A stretch of DNA of 64,000 bases from Bosea vestrisii (lineage in GTDB: Bacteria; Pseudomonadota; Alphaproteobacteria; Rhizobiales; Beijerinckiaceae): positions 1,240,001 through 1,304,000 of the forward strand of contig NZ_CP126307.1 of the NCBI RefSeq assembly GCF_030144325.1, read 5' to 3'. The notes under the pieces were generated by a model that saw only the letters and a program-made list of their open reading frames with translations, had not been told where the DNA came from and did no database searches. Both the position numbers and the translations under genes were made by a program. This document shows, piece by piece, positions 1-7,888 of the stretch. Every line of letters starts with the position of its first letter. The stretch's first letter is position 1.

Positions 1-177
1 CTCGCGGGTCGAGCCGCCGGCGCCATAGGTCACCGAGACGAACGCCGGACCGAGCGGCTCCAGCCGGCGCACGCTGTCCCAGAGATTGACCTCCATCTCC
101 TCGTTCTTCGGCGGGAAGAACTCGAAGGAGACGCGCGGGCGGCGCGAGCCGTGGCGGCTGGGACGGAACGCGTTCAT
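1..177 (-). CDS. metF: Methylenetetrahydrofolate reductase, N-terminal fragment (cut by window edge)
   Basis: The first 59 codons of MetF, which reduces 5,10-methylene-THF to 5-methyl-THF for methionine synthesis. The N-terminus reads MNAFRPSRHG, then VSFEFFPPKNEEME and FVSVTYGAGGSTRE, the typical opening strands of the FAD-binding barrel. The catalytic glutamate region (FFPPKNEE) is visible. The ATG at 177 overlaps the TGA of the upstream ArsR-methyltransferase gene (TGATG), so the two are translationally coupled. The rest lies left of the window. Confidence 0.93.
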   Translation of the reverse strand, partial: MNAFRPSRHGSRRPRVSFEFFPPKNEEMEVNLWDSVRRLEPLGPAFVSVTYGAGGSTRE

Positions 178-1190
178 CACGCAACCTCACGATCGAACTG
201 ACGAATCGGAAAATCACCCTGGAGGCGCCGGTCGCGCCCGCGCCAGAGCATGACGCCAAGCTGGCCGCAAGCCCCGTCGGGAGCCGTGACCTCCTCGGCG
301 AGATCGCAGTCGAGGCCGGCCTCGGCGAACCAGGCGGCGATCTCGTCCTTCTCGAAGCCGAGACGGCGATGGGCGTGCTCGGTGCGCAGGAATTCCATCT
401 CGTGCGGAGCAAAGTCGACCAGGATCAGCCGCCCGCCCGGCGAAAGCAGTGCCGCCGCCTCGCGCAGTGCGCGCGCCGGGTCGTCGAGGAAATGCAGGAC
501 CTGGTGCACGATCACCAGGTCGAAGGAGCCGCGCGCGAAGGGCAGCGCATAGATGTCGCCCTGCCGGAGCTCGACCCGCGACAGCCCTGCCTTCTCCAGG
601 TTGGCCCGCGCCACCGCCAGCATGGCGTGGCTGGCATCGACGCCGACCGCGCGCGCCGCCTTTGGCGCCAGCCGCTCGAGCATGCGCCCGGTGCCGGTGC
701 CGAGATCGAGCAGCGCCTGCATCGGCGTCTCGCCGACAGCGGCCTCGACGGCCGCTTCCACGGCCGCGTCCGGCACGTGCAGCGAGCGCAGCTGGTCCCA
801 TTCACGCGCGACATTGGCGAAATAGGATTGCGCCGCCGCAGCCCGGCTAGCACGCACCGCCGTGAGGCGCTCGCGGTCGGCCGCCAGGACAGGATCCGCG
901 GGATCGAGATCGCGGGCGAGCGTTAGCGCCAGCGTACCGCCCGCCGTCCCGTCGTCGAGCCGGAAGAAGGCGAAGGCGCCCTCGCGCGAGCGGCGCAGCA
1001 GCCCGGCCTCGGCCATCAGCTTGAGATGGCGCGAGATGCGCGGCTGCGATTGGCCGAGAATGTCGGTGAGATCCGAGACTGAGAGCTCGCCTTCCGCCAG
1101 CAACGCCAGGATCCGCAGGCGCGTTTCCTCGCCCGCCGCGCGCAGGCAGGACAGCAAGGTCGGCAGCGAATGATGGGAAGGACGGGTCAC
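177..1190 (-). CDS. ArsR-family regulator fused to a SAM-dependent methyltransferase
   Basis: Two-domain protein of about 337 residues. The N-terminal winged helix has the ArsR signature GEETRLRILALLAEGELSVS and recognition helix QSQPRISRHLKLM. The C-terminal class I methyltransferase has motif I LLDLGTGTGRMLERL and a later DLVIVHQVLHF strand. No metal-binding cysteine pair is seen in the HTH. This architecture is common in Hyphomicrobiales next to metF/metH. The link to sensing of SAM or S-adenosylhomocysteine is inference from ArsR-type methionine regulators (SahR). The frame is open to 1271, but that extension would translate through the palindrome at 1223-1238, so I chose GTG at 1190; a later start is possible. 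Confidence 0.88.
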   Translation of the reverse strand: MTRPSHHSLPTLLSCLRAAGEETRLRILALLAEGELSVSDLTDILGQSQPRISRHLKLMAEAGLLRRSREGAFAFFRLDDGTAGGTLALTLARDLDPADPVLAADRERLTAVRASRAAAAQSYFANVAREWDQLRSLHVPDAAVEAAVEAAVGETPMQALLDLGTGTGRMLERLAPKAARAVGVDASHAMLAVARANLEKAGLSRVELRQGDIYALPFARGSFDLVIVHQVLHFLDDPARALREAAALLSPGGRLILVDFAPHEMEFLRTEHAHRRLGFEKDEIAAWFAEAGLDCDLAEEVTAPDGACGQLGVMLWRGRDRRLQGDFPIRQFDREVA

Positions 1191-1222
1191 TACGAGTGGC
1201 CTCGATTTTCTCTGTGAAAGAT

Positions 1223-1238
1223 ATAAAGATATCTTTAT
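1223..1238. promoter_or_regulatory. 16-bp perfect palindrome, probable ArsR-type operator of the metF operon
   Basis: ATAAAGATATCTTTAT is a perfect 16-bp palindrome in an AT-rich island 33-48 bp upstream of the chosen start of the ArsR-methyltransferase gene. Its form (ATAAAGAT with its mirror) fits a homodimeric winged-helix repressor site. Autoregulation of the operon is inferred. Confidence 0.7.
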
Positions 1239-1384
1239 GTCAGACGCAGGAATTATGCAAGCCCGCATCACTCACCGACATCGATATTCGCGGCTTTATT
1301 GGACGCTTTGCAGGTCGCTTGAATTCGAGCGACCGCACGGTAGAATGGTAGAACATACGAAATATTTCTAGAATGAGGAGCATC

Positions 1385-1633
1385 ATGAGTCTCAGCATCA
1401 AAGATCCCGAAGCCCATCGCCTTGCCCAGGCGATCTCTCATGCCACGGGCGAAAGCATGACCCGTGTCGTGACCGAAGCCTTGCGGGAACGCTGGAACAA
1501 AATCGAACGGCAAAAGGGGCGCGCAAGCGTCGAGGAGCTTCTGCAGATTGCCGAACGCGCCGCCGGCCATGTGAAGCGCCCATATGCCGACCACGCGGAC
1601 CTGCTTTATGATGAGAGCGGTATCCCGAAATGA
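1385..1633 (+). CDS. vapB: VapB-family antitoxin
   Basis: 82-residue antitoxin beginning MSLSIKDPEAHRLAQAIS, the opening of the Rv0623/VapB-like family that folds as a short DNA-binding N-terminus (TGESMTRVVTEALRER) with a C-terminal toxin-neutralising tail (YADHADLLYDESGIPK). The start at 1385 is preferred over an in-frame ATG at 1373 because GAGGAG lies at 1375-1380. Its TGA overlaps the toxin ATG (ATGA), the usual coupling of antitoxin and toxin. The small palindrome TTCTAGAA at 1366-1373 could be an autoregulatory site; that is speculative. Confidence 0.88.
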   Translation: MSLSIKDPEAHRLAQAISHATGESMTRVVTEALRERWNKIERQKGRASVEELLQIAERAAGHVKRPYADHADLLYDESGIPK

Positions 1634-2016
1634 TCGTCGATACATCTGCGCTCGTCGCGATCCTTTATCGCGAGCCCGAAGCTGAAGCCTTCGTCAAGCG
1701 CATCCACGCGGCCGAAACCAGCCGGATCAGCGTTGCGAACTATGTCGAGCTATCGATGGTCGTCGAACATCAGCTTGGCCCCGAGGGGATGCGCCAAGCC
1801 GAAGCGTTCTTCCGGCGTGCAGGGATCATCATCGAGCCGGTGTCCGTGGATCATGGTGATCTGGCGCGTCAGGCTTTCCTCGATTTCGGCAAGGGGCGCC
1901 ACCGGGCGGGACTGAATTTCGGCGATTGTTTTGCCTATGCCCTCGCGAAAGCGAGCGGAGAACCTTTGCTCTTCAAGGGCAATGATTTCTCACAGACCGA
2001 CATTGCGGCGGCGTAA
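1630..2016 (+). CDS. vapC: VapC toxin, PIN-domain ribonuclease
   Basis: 128-residue PIN-domain RNase. The acidic metal-binding set is intact: D4 (MIVDTSAL), E40 (VANYVELSMV), D99 (FGDCFAYALAK) and D119 (FKGNDFSQTD). Length and order match VapC toxins, which cleave tRNA or rRNA; the target here is unknown. The ATG overlaps the antitoxin stop by four bases. The 3' end meets a convergent MocR gene 12 bp away. Confidence 0.92.
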   Translation: MIVDTSALVAILYREPEAEAFVKRIHAAETSRISVANYVELSMVVEHQLGPEGMRQAEAFFRRAGIIIEPVSVDHGDLARQAFLDFGKGRHRAGLNFGDCFAYALAKASGEPLLFKGNDFSQTDIAAA

Positions 2017-2028
2017 CGGTTCCGGAAA

Positions 2029-3459
2029 TCATTGCGCTGATCCCACCCGCATCGCCTGACGCAGCACGGTGAAAATCCTGGGGTCGGCAGCCTGCGCCAC
2101 GTTGAAGCGCATGAAATGCCGGGCCGTCCGCGACAGGCTGAAGGCATTGCCCGGCGCGAGTACGACCCCCTCGCCCAGCGCATCCCGGGCAATCTCGGCG
2201 CCGTCGAGCTCTCCCGGCAGGCGGCACCACAGGAACAGCCCACCGCGTGGCGTCAGCCAGGGCTCGATGCCGAGCTCGGCAAGCCGGCCCCGCGTCTCTG
2301 CCATGGCCCGCCCCAGACGCTGGCGCAGTGCTTCGACATGCCGGCGATAACTGCCGTCCTTCAACAGGTCGAGCACCAGCTCGGCCGCAAGCCGCCCGCC
2401 GCCGAAGGAGAGCGCGACCTTGAGGTCGATCAGCCCCTCGATCCAGTCGCGCCGCGCCGCGATGTAGCCACAGCGTACCGACGCCGACAGCGTCTTGGAG
2501 AAGCTGCCGATCTGGATCACCCGCTCCAGACCGTCGAGCCCGGCGAGCCGCGGCGCCGCCTCCGGTTCGAGATCGCCGAAGATATCGTCCTCGACGATGG
2601 TCAGCCCGGCCTGCTCGGCGAGCTTGAGCAGGCGATGCGCGGTCGCGGCCGAGAGCGTCGCGCCGGTCGGGTTATGCAGGGCGCAATTGGTGACGTAGAG
2701 CAGCGGCCGGTGCTCGGTCAGCGCCTGCGCGAACAGGGCAAGATCAGGCCCCGACGGGGTATAGGGCACGCTGACGATCTTCGCCCGGTGCGCGCGCAAA
2801 AGCGCATTGAAATTGAAGTAGCAGGGATCGTCGACCAGCACGGTGTCGCCAGGCTCGAGCAGGAAGCGGCAAACGAGGTCGATCGCCTGCGTGCCCGACT
2901 CGGTCAGGACGATCTGGTCGGGCGAAGCTTCGACGCCGCGCTCGGCCAGGCGATGGGCGAGCAGATGACGCAGCGCCGGCAGGCCGAGCGGCGTGCCGTA
3001 TTCGGCCAATGTCCCGGCCTCGGCCCGGCTGAGCCGGCGCAGCGCCTGGCGGAGCGAGGCTTCCGGCATCCAGTCGGGCGGCAGCCAGCCACAGCCTGGC
3101 CTCAGGCTGCCGACACCGGCATCCAGAGATTGCCTGGAGATCCAGAGCGGGTCGACGGCCCGGTCGAGCTTTGGCGCGACATCGGCGAGCGAGAGTGGTG
3201 GCAGGCGCCGGACATAGAAGCCGGAGCCGCGTCTTGCCTGGATCGCCCCCTCCGCCGCCAGCCGTTCATAGGCCTCGACCACGGTCGATTTCGAGACGCC
3301 CATGCTCTCGGCAAGGCCCCGGATCGAGGGCAGCTTCGCCCCCGGCGCCAGCGTCCGCCCGGCGATCCGCTGGCGGATCGCTGCCATGACGCGCCCGACG
3401 AGGGTGTCGCCGGCCGCCGCAAAATCGGCGGAATGCTTAATCTGTCCTGCTTCCAGCAT
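2029..3459 (-). CDS. MocR-family regulator: GntR HTH fused to PLP aminotransferase-like domain
   Basis: About 476 residues. The N-terminal GntR winged helix carries LAPGAKLPSIRGLAESMGVSK and VVEAYERLAAEGAI. The C-terminal fold-type I aminotransferase domain has the PLP-lysine segment IQIGSFSKTLSAS and the NPTG-type loop ALHNPTGATL. Such proteins usually sense PLP or an amine and control a divergent gene. Here the divergent neighbour is an EamA exporter 84 bp away, a common pairing. A GTG at 3465 is in frame, but an inverted repeat begins there, so ATG 3459 is preferred. Confidence 0.9.
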   Translation of the reverse strand: MLEAGQIKHSADFAAAGDTLVGRVMAAIRQRIAGRTLAPGAKLPSIRGLAESMGVSKSTVVEAYERLAAEGAIQARRGSGFYVRRLPPLSLADVAPKLDRAVDPLWISRQSLDAGVGSLRPGCGWLPPDWMPEASLRQALRRLSRAEAGTLAEYGTPLGLPALRHLLAHRLAERGVEASPDQIVLTESGTQAIDLVCRFLLEPGDTVLVDDPCYFNFNALLRAHRAKIVSVPYTPSGPDLALFAQALTEHRPLLYVTNCALHNPTGATLSAATAHRLLKLAEQAGLTIVEDDIFGDLEPEAAPRLAGLDGLERVIQIGSFSKTLSASVRCGYIAARRDWIEGLIDLKVALSFGGGRLAAELVLDLLKDGSYRRHVEALRQRLGRAMAETRGRLAELGIEPWLTPRGGLFLWCRLPGELDGAEIARDALGEGVVLAPGNAFSLSRTARHFMRFNVAQAADPRIFTVLRQAMRVGSAQ

Positions 3460-3463
3460 CAGC

Positions 3464-3481
3464 ACAGTTTGCCCGAACTGT
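3464..3481. promoter_or_regulatory. Inverted repeat between divergent mocR and EamA genes
   Basis: ACAGTT-N6-AACTGT (3464-3469 / 3476-3481), followed by a further CTGT-containing direct copy to about 3491, sits between the divergent starts. MocR proteins bind repeated sites in such intergenic regions, so this is the likely shared operator. The assignment rests on position and symmetry only. Confidence 0.45.
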
Positions 3482-3543
3482 ACTGGACTGTCTCTGGAAA
3501 TCTGCAGGGCTTCGCCGCATGCAGGCTGGCTTCAGGAGGTATC

Positions 3544-4407
3544 ATGGACCGGACTGCGAACGGCCTGCTCAACGGCTTCATCGGCGTCGTCATCTTCAGC
3601 GGCTCACTGCCGGCGACCCGCGTCGCCGTCGCCGATTTCGATCCGGTCTTCCTCACCGTCGCACGCGCTGCCATAGCCGGGCTGCTCGGGCTCGCCCTCC
3701 TGCTGGTACTGCGGCAGAAGCGGCCCGCCCAAGCCGACCTGCTGCCGCTCGCCGTGGTCGCGCTCTGCGTGGTCGTCGGCTTTCCGCTGCTCACCGCGCT
3801 GGCGTTGAAGCACGTCACCTCCGCCCATTCGATCGTCTTCATCGGCCTGCTACCGCTGGCGACCGCCATCTTCGGCGTGCTGCGCGGCGGCGAGCGGCCG
3901 CGCCCGGCCTTCTGGCTCTTCGCCATCCTCGGCAGCCTCTGCGTCGTCGGCTTCGCCTGGACACAAGGCATCGCCGCCTCCCCGATCGGCGACCTCTTGA
4001 TGCTGGCCGCGGTCATCATCTGCGGCCTTGGCTACGCCGAGGGCGGGCGGCTGTCGCGCCATCTCGGCGGCTGGCAGGTGATCTCCTGGGCACTCGTCCT
4101 GTCGCTGCCGATCATGGCCGGCCTGACGCTGATGACACTGCCGGCCTCGTTCGCGCAGGCCGGCGGCGGCGCCTGGCTAGGCTTAGCCTATGTCTCGCTG
4201 TTCAGCATGCTGATCGGCTTCGTCTTCTGGTATCGCGGCCTCGCCCAGGGCGGCATCGCCGCGGTCGGGCAATTGCAATTGCTGCAGCCCTTCTTCGGCC
4301 TGGCGCTGGCAGGGCTGCTGCTCGGCGAGACCGTCGGCTGGCAGATGATCGCGACCTCGGCTGCGGTGGTCCTCTGCGTCGCGGGAGCCCGGCGCTACGC
4401 GCGCTGA
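3544..4407 (+). CDS. EamA/DMT-family transporter
   Basis: 287-residue inner-membrane protein made of two EamA repeats, each with about five hydrophobic helices (for example GVVIFSGSLPATRVAV in the first and LGLAYVSLFSMLIGFVFWYRG in the second). Members export small metabolites or amino acids; the substrate is not predictable here. The start ATG has AGGAGGT at 3534-3540. Divergent from the MocR regulator, which probably controls it. The frame is open far upstream, but that stretch is antisense to mocR. Confidence 0.92.
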   Translation: MDRTANGLLNGFIGVVIFSGSLPATRVAVADFDPVFLTVARAAIAGLLGLALLLVLRQKRPAQADLLPLAVVALCVVVGFPLLTALALKHVTSAHSIVFIGLLPLATAIFGVLRGGERPRPAFWLFAILGSLCVVGFAWTQGIAASPIGDLLMLAAVIICGLGYAEGGRLSRHLGGWQVISWALVLSLPIMAGLTLMTLPASFAQAGGGAWLGLAYVSLFSMLIGFVFWYRGLAQGGIAAVGQLQLLQPFFGLALAGLLLGETVGWQMIATSAAVVLCVAGARRYAR

Positions 4408-4414
4408 CCAGAGC

Positions 4415-4478
4415 CCGTTCCGATCAACTTGCACCACGAGTTGATCAGTAAAACGGTCTCTAACTCAAAGTGAGAGAC
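4415..4478. repeat. REP-like double hairpin between convergent genes, possible bidirectional terminator
   Basis: Two adjacent hairpins lie in the 91-bp gap. The first has arms GATCAACT/AGTTGATC (4422-4429/4439-4446) and is enclosed by CCGTT/AACGG. The second has arms GTCTCT/AGAGAC (4456-4461/4473-4478). No U-tract follows. It resembles rhizobial intergenic palindromes, but only one copy is in this window. Confidence 0.45.
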
Positions 4479-4498
4479 GGATTCACCGATCTCTAGAG

Positions 4499-5131
4499 TC
4501 AGGCCGTGACCGGCGGCAGGACGATCACCGCATCGCCGGGCGCCACCCGTCCGGCGCGATCGACACTGAGCACGAGCCCGCGCAGGCCGGCCGCCGCCTT
4601 GACGAAGGCGAACTCCAGCGCGGCATCATCCGCCATCGCCGCAACCGCCCGTCCTGCCTGGCGGCAGGGCGCGTTGTAGGCCTCGACGCGCAGCACGACG
4701 CCGCCGTCGAAGCGGCCCTTGCCACCCCAGCTGCCGCCGAAGGCGAGCCGGCTGCCCGGTGCGAGCCGCGAGAAATCGGCGATGCCGTCGATCAGGAGAT
4801 TGCTGCCGAGCCATTCCGGCTCCAGCGCCGCCAGGCCGAGGCGTCCGGCGACCTCCGCGAGCTCGTCGAGGCCGAGCGCGGAAATCTGGCGGTCGTTGCG
4901 GATCACCGTGCCGCGCGGCAGCCAGGGCTCGCGGGCACCGGCGCGTCGCGACGGGCCATGGTGGAGATCGCCGGGAATACCGAGGAGGTCGAAATCGAGG
5001 GCGGCGGCGCGCACTGTCACGAACGCGTGGCTACGGCGCCGGTCGGGGCCGGTTGTCAATGTGGCGACGAGCCTGCCGGCTTTGGGCGCAGTCTTCACTG
5101 CCGCAGGCGCAGCCTTCGTCACCTCGATCAT
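4499..5131 (-). CDS. MOSC-domain protein
   Basis: 210 residues with a MOSC (molybdenum-cofactor sulfurase C-terminal) beta-barrel. Visible marks are GIPGDLHHGPSR (residues 51-62), EWLGSNLLIDG (106-116) and the conserved cysteine C156 in AYNAPCRQAG, which in the family carries or transfers sulfur. The N-terminus has a short Ala/Pro-rich tail. Stand-alone MOSC proteins of this type have mostly unknown substrates. Convergent with the EamA gene; the cold-shock gene lies just downstream on the same strand. Confidence 0.86.
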   Translation of the reverse strand: MIEVTKAAPAAVKTAPKAGRLVATLTTGPDRRRSHAFVTVRAAALDFDLLGIPGDLHHGPSRRAGAREPWLPRGTVIRNDRQISALGLDELAEVAGRLGLAALEPEWLGSNLLIDGIADFSRLAPGSRLAFGGSWGGKGRFDGGVVLRVEAYNAPCRQAGRAVAAMADDAALEFAFVKAAAGLRGLVLSVDRAGRVAPGDAVIVLPPVTA

Positions 5132-5144
5132 GCCCGCAGCTGCC

Positions 5145-5348
5145 TCAGAGCAGCTTCAGGTCACCAGCAGCGGTCTTGCCGCGCTCGGTTTTCAGGTCGA
5201 AGGAGAGCTTCTGTCCCTCGGTCAGGGACATCAGGCCCGCTTCCTTGACGGCCGTGATGTGCACAAACACATCCTTGCCGCCATCGGCAGGTTGAATGAA
5301 GCCGTAGCCCTTCTCGGTATTGAACCATTTGACGGTTCCGGTCGCCAT
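5145..5348 (-). CDS. cspA: Cold-shock-domain protein
   Basis: 67-residue single cold-shock domain: MATGTVKWFNTEKGYGFIQ carries RNP1 (KGYGFIQ), and RNP2 is VFVHI. It binds single-stranded RNA or DNA and melts secondary structure. An in-frame ATG exists at 5423, but homologues start at MATGTVKWFN. The 136-bp region between it and the upstream bglX would give a long leader, as is typical for csp genes; no specific thermosensor was identified. Confidence 0.96.
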   Translation of the reverse strand: MATGTVKWFNTEKGYGFIQPADGGKDVFVHITAVKEAGLMSLTEGQKLSFDLKTERGKTAAGDLKLL

Positions 5349-5484
5349 CGCCGCATCCCTTGGAGCATCCGTGGTCGCAACGGAGCCCCTCGGCATCGAC
5401 GTCGAAAAGGCCCCGCGCAGCAAGGATTGACCGAAAACGCAAGCTTGTCGAGATGAAAGCGGCGGCAGTTTCCGTTACGTCCGG

Positions 5485-7686
5485 TCAAGGCTTCGTCAAT
5501 TCGAATTGTATCTTTACCGTCGCGAGTGAAGAACCCCCGAGATAAACCTCGACGATACCCTGATCGAGTTGGTAGCGGCCGGCATCGTCATGGCCGCCAA
5601 GCGCCCTGCCCTCCAGCTGGAACGTGACCGTTTTCGTCTCCCCGGCCTTGAGCGCGACCTTGTCGAAACCCTTGAGCAGACGCAGCGGACGGGAACGCTC
5701 GGCCACGGGCTGGCGGATATAAAGCTGTACGACTTCCTGGCCGTCGCGATCCCCCTGATTGGTCACGTCGACGGCGACCTCGGTCGCGCCATTGAACGGC
5801 ACCCGGCCGTTCGTCACGCGCGGATTGGCATAGGCGAAGCGGCTATAGGACAGCCCGAAGCCGAACGGGTAGAGCGCCTCGTTGGCCTCATCCATGTAGA
5901 TCGACTCGTAGCGCTGCCGGATCTTCTGCGGCCGGCCGGTCGGCAGCTGGTCGTAATAGACCGGGATCTGGCCGACCGAGCGCGGAAAGCTCATCGGCGT
6001 GCGTCCCGCCGGATTGACCTTGCCGGCCAGCACCTCGGCGATCGCGGCGCGCCCCTCGGTGCCGCCATGGAAGGTCTGCACGATCGCCGCGACATGCCTG
6101 TCGGCCCAGGTCAGGACCAGCGGCCGCGCCGTCGCCAGCACCAGCACCACCGGTTTGCCGGTCGCGACCAGTGCCTCGAGCAGCTCCTGCTGCACGCCGG
6201 GCAGGCCAAGATCGGTGCGCGAGGCGCCCTCGCCCATGAACTCGCAATCCTCGCCGAGCATGGCGACGACGAGGTCGGCGGCGGCCGCCGCCTTCACCGC
6301 GGCGTCCTTGTCCTTGAACTCGGTCCCGCAGGCCTTGGCGAAGGCGGGCTCGTAAGCGATCGTGACATCGGAGGGCAGCTGCTCGCGCAGCGCCTCGGGC
6401 AGCGGCTGCACGACACGGCGGCCGAGGCCGGCCGGATCGGTCCAGACCCGCTCGTCCTCCGGCACCGCCATGGCGCCGATGACCGCGACGGATTTCACCG
6501 CCGGCGCGATCGGCAGCGTCTGCTTGTCGTTCCGGAGCAGGATCACGCCCTCGCGCGCCGCCTGCCGCGCGACCTTGCGGGCCTCCTCGGTCTGCATCAG
6601 GGAGGGCGCCGCGGCGACGTCGACATCCGGCTGCTCGAACAGGCCGAGATGGTACTTGACCCGCAGCACCCGGCGCACCGCCTCGTCGAGCGCCTTCACC
6701 GGCACGCGGCCGGCCTTGACCTCATTGGCGAGGTGCTTGTGGTAGACGTCGCCCATCATGTCCATGTCGATGCCGGCGAGCAGCGCCTTGCGCGCCGCCT
6801 CGGCATCATCCTTGGCGATGCCGTGCAGGCGCAATTCGGTGATCGAGCCGAAATCCGAGGTGACGAAGCCGCGAAAACCCCATTGCCCGCGCAGAAGATC
6901 GGTCAGCATGCCGCGATGGGCAGTGGCCGGCATGCCATTCAGCGCGTTGAACGCCGCCATCGCCGTCATCGCGCCGGCGTCGAAGGCGGCCTTGAACGGC
7001 GGCAGGAAGAGATCGTGCAGCTGGCTGGTCGGGATCCAGGTCGAGTTGTAGTCGCGCCCGCCCTCGGCGGCGCCGTAGCCGACGAAGTGCTTCACGCTCG
7101 CCGCAACGCCGCCGCGCTGATAGCCCCGCGTCCGCGCCGCCGCGATGACGCTGGCGAGATGGGCATCCTCGCCCGCCCCTTCCAGCACGCGGCCCCAGCG
7201 TGGATCGCGCGAGATGTCGACCATCGGTGCGAAGGTCCAGTTGACGCCGGCGGCGCGCGCCTCGCGCCCGGTCCAATAGGCCGCCTGCTCGATCAGTTGC
7301 GGATTCCAGCTCGCAGCCTGGCCGAGCGGCAGCGGGAAATAGGTCGAGAAGCCGTGGACGGCGTCGAGCCCGATGATCAACGGGATCTTGAGGCGGGACT
7401 GTCTGACGGCCTCCTGGACCTGCCGGACCTCCTGAGGCACGACGAAATTCATTACCGCGCCCATGCGGCCGGCCTTGACCTGGTTGACGTCGAAGCCCTC
7501 GCCGCGTCCGGAGAGGTGGAGCTGGCCGACTTTCTCCTCCAGCGTCATCTTCCCGATCAGCGTCGTGATCTTGCGCTCGATCTCGGCGGCCTCGCGGCCG
7601 CTCTTCCAGCCGACGCCCTGCTGCTGCGCGTGGGCAAAGGTCGCAAGGCCGCAGAACAGGAATGCAGCGACGAGCCGCAGAAGCAT
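5485..7686 (-). CDS. bglX: Periplasmic beta-glucosidase, glycoside hydrolase family 3
   Basis: 733 residues. The signal peptide is about 1-20 (hydrophobic LLRLVAAFLFCGLATF, cleavage after AHA). The GH3 N-terminal barrel includes LIIGLDAVHG, the KHF motif (K199-H200-F201) and nucleophile D278 in FVTSDFG. The GH3 C-terminal alpha/beta domain follows (LGEDCEFMGEGASRTDLGLPG), then a fibronectin-III-like tail ending near EVYLGGSS. It hydrolyses beta-linked gluco-oligosaccharides in the periplasm. Length and domain order match BglX. It is monocistronic, with a 202-bp divergent gap to lldD. Confidence 0.95.
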   Translation of the reverse strand: MLLRLVAAFLFCGLATFAHAQQQGVGWKSGREAAEIERKITTLIGKMTLEEKVGQLHLSGRGEGFDVNQVKAGRMGAVMNFVVPQEVRQVQEAVRQSRLKIPLIIGLDAVHGFSTYFPLPLGQAASWNPQLIEQAAYWTGREARAAGVNWTFAPMVDISRDPRWGRVLEGAGEDAHLASVIAAARTRGYQRGGVAASVKHFVGYGAAEGGRDYNSTWIPTSQLHDLFLPPFKAAFDAGAMTAMAAFNALNGMPATAHRGMLTDLLRGQWGFRGFVTSDFGSITELRLHGIAKDDAEAARKALLAGIDMDMMGDVYHKHLANEVKAGRVPVKALDEAVRRVLRVKYHLGLFEQPDVDVAAAPSLMQTEEARKVARQAAREGVILLRNDKQTLPIAPAVKSVAVIGAMAVPEDERVWTDPAGLGRRVVQPLPEALREQLPSDVTIAYEPAFAKACGTEFKDKDAAVKAAAAADLVVAMLGEDCEFMGEGASRTDLGLPGVQQELLEALVATGKPVVLVLATARPLVLTWADRHVAAIVQTFHGGTEGRAAIAEVLAGKVNPAGRTPMSFPRSVGQIPVYYDQLPTGRPQKIRQRYESIYMDEANEALYPFGFGLSYSRFAYANPRVTNGRVPFNGATEVAVDVTNQGDRDGQEVVQLYIRQPVAERSRPLRLLKGFDKVALKAGETKTVTFQLEGRALGGHDDAGRYQLDQGIVEVYLGGSSLATVKIQFELTKP

Positions 7687-7888
7687 GAGGAATGTCTCGC
7701 TGAACGGGCGGAAGGGATGAACGGCCCCTACAGGATCGGGCCGCTGGGCTCAACCGCCGCCATCGCCGCATTGCGATGAACGAGGCCTGAAGCGAGGCCG
7801 CCATGCCAGGGCGCGCGCCCTCCCCGGTTGCCTCCCGTGCCGTTCCATGCGACCGAGCGACACGGAGAAAACGCGGGATTTGGCGACC

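Noticed and set aside
2116..4407. 763-codon frame suggesting a large EamA fusion
   Set aside because: The part before 3544 is antisense to mocR; the EamA start has AGGAGGT and a normal family length.
5569..7779. 736-codon open frame on the plus strand
   Set aside because: It is antisense to bglX, Arg/Gly/Asp/Leu-rich with no domain; it is the mirror of high-GC third-position bias in a clear GH3 gene.
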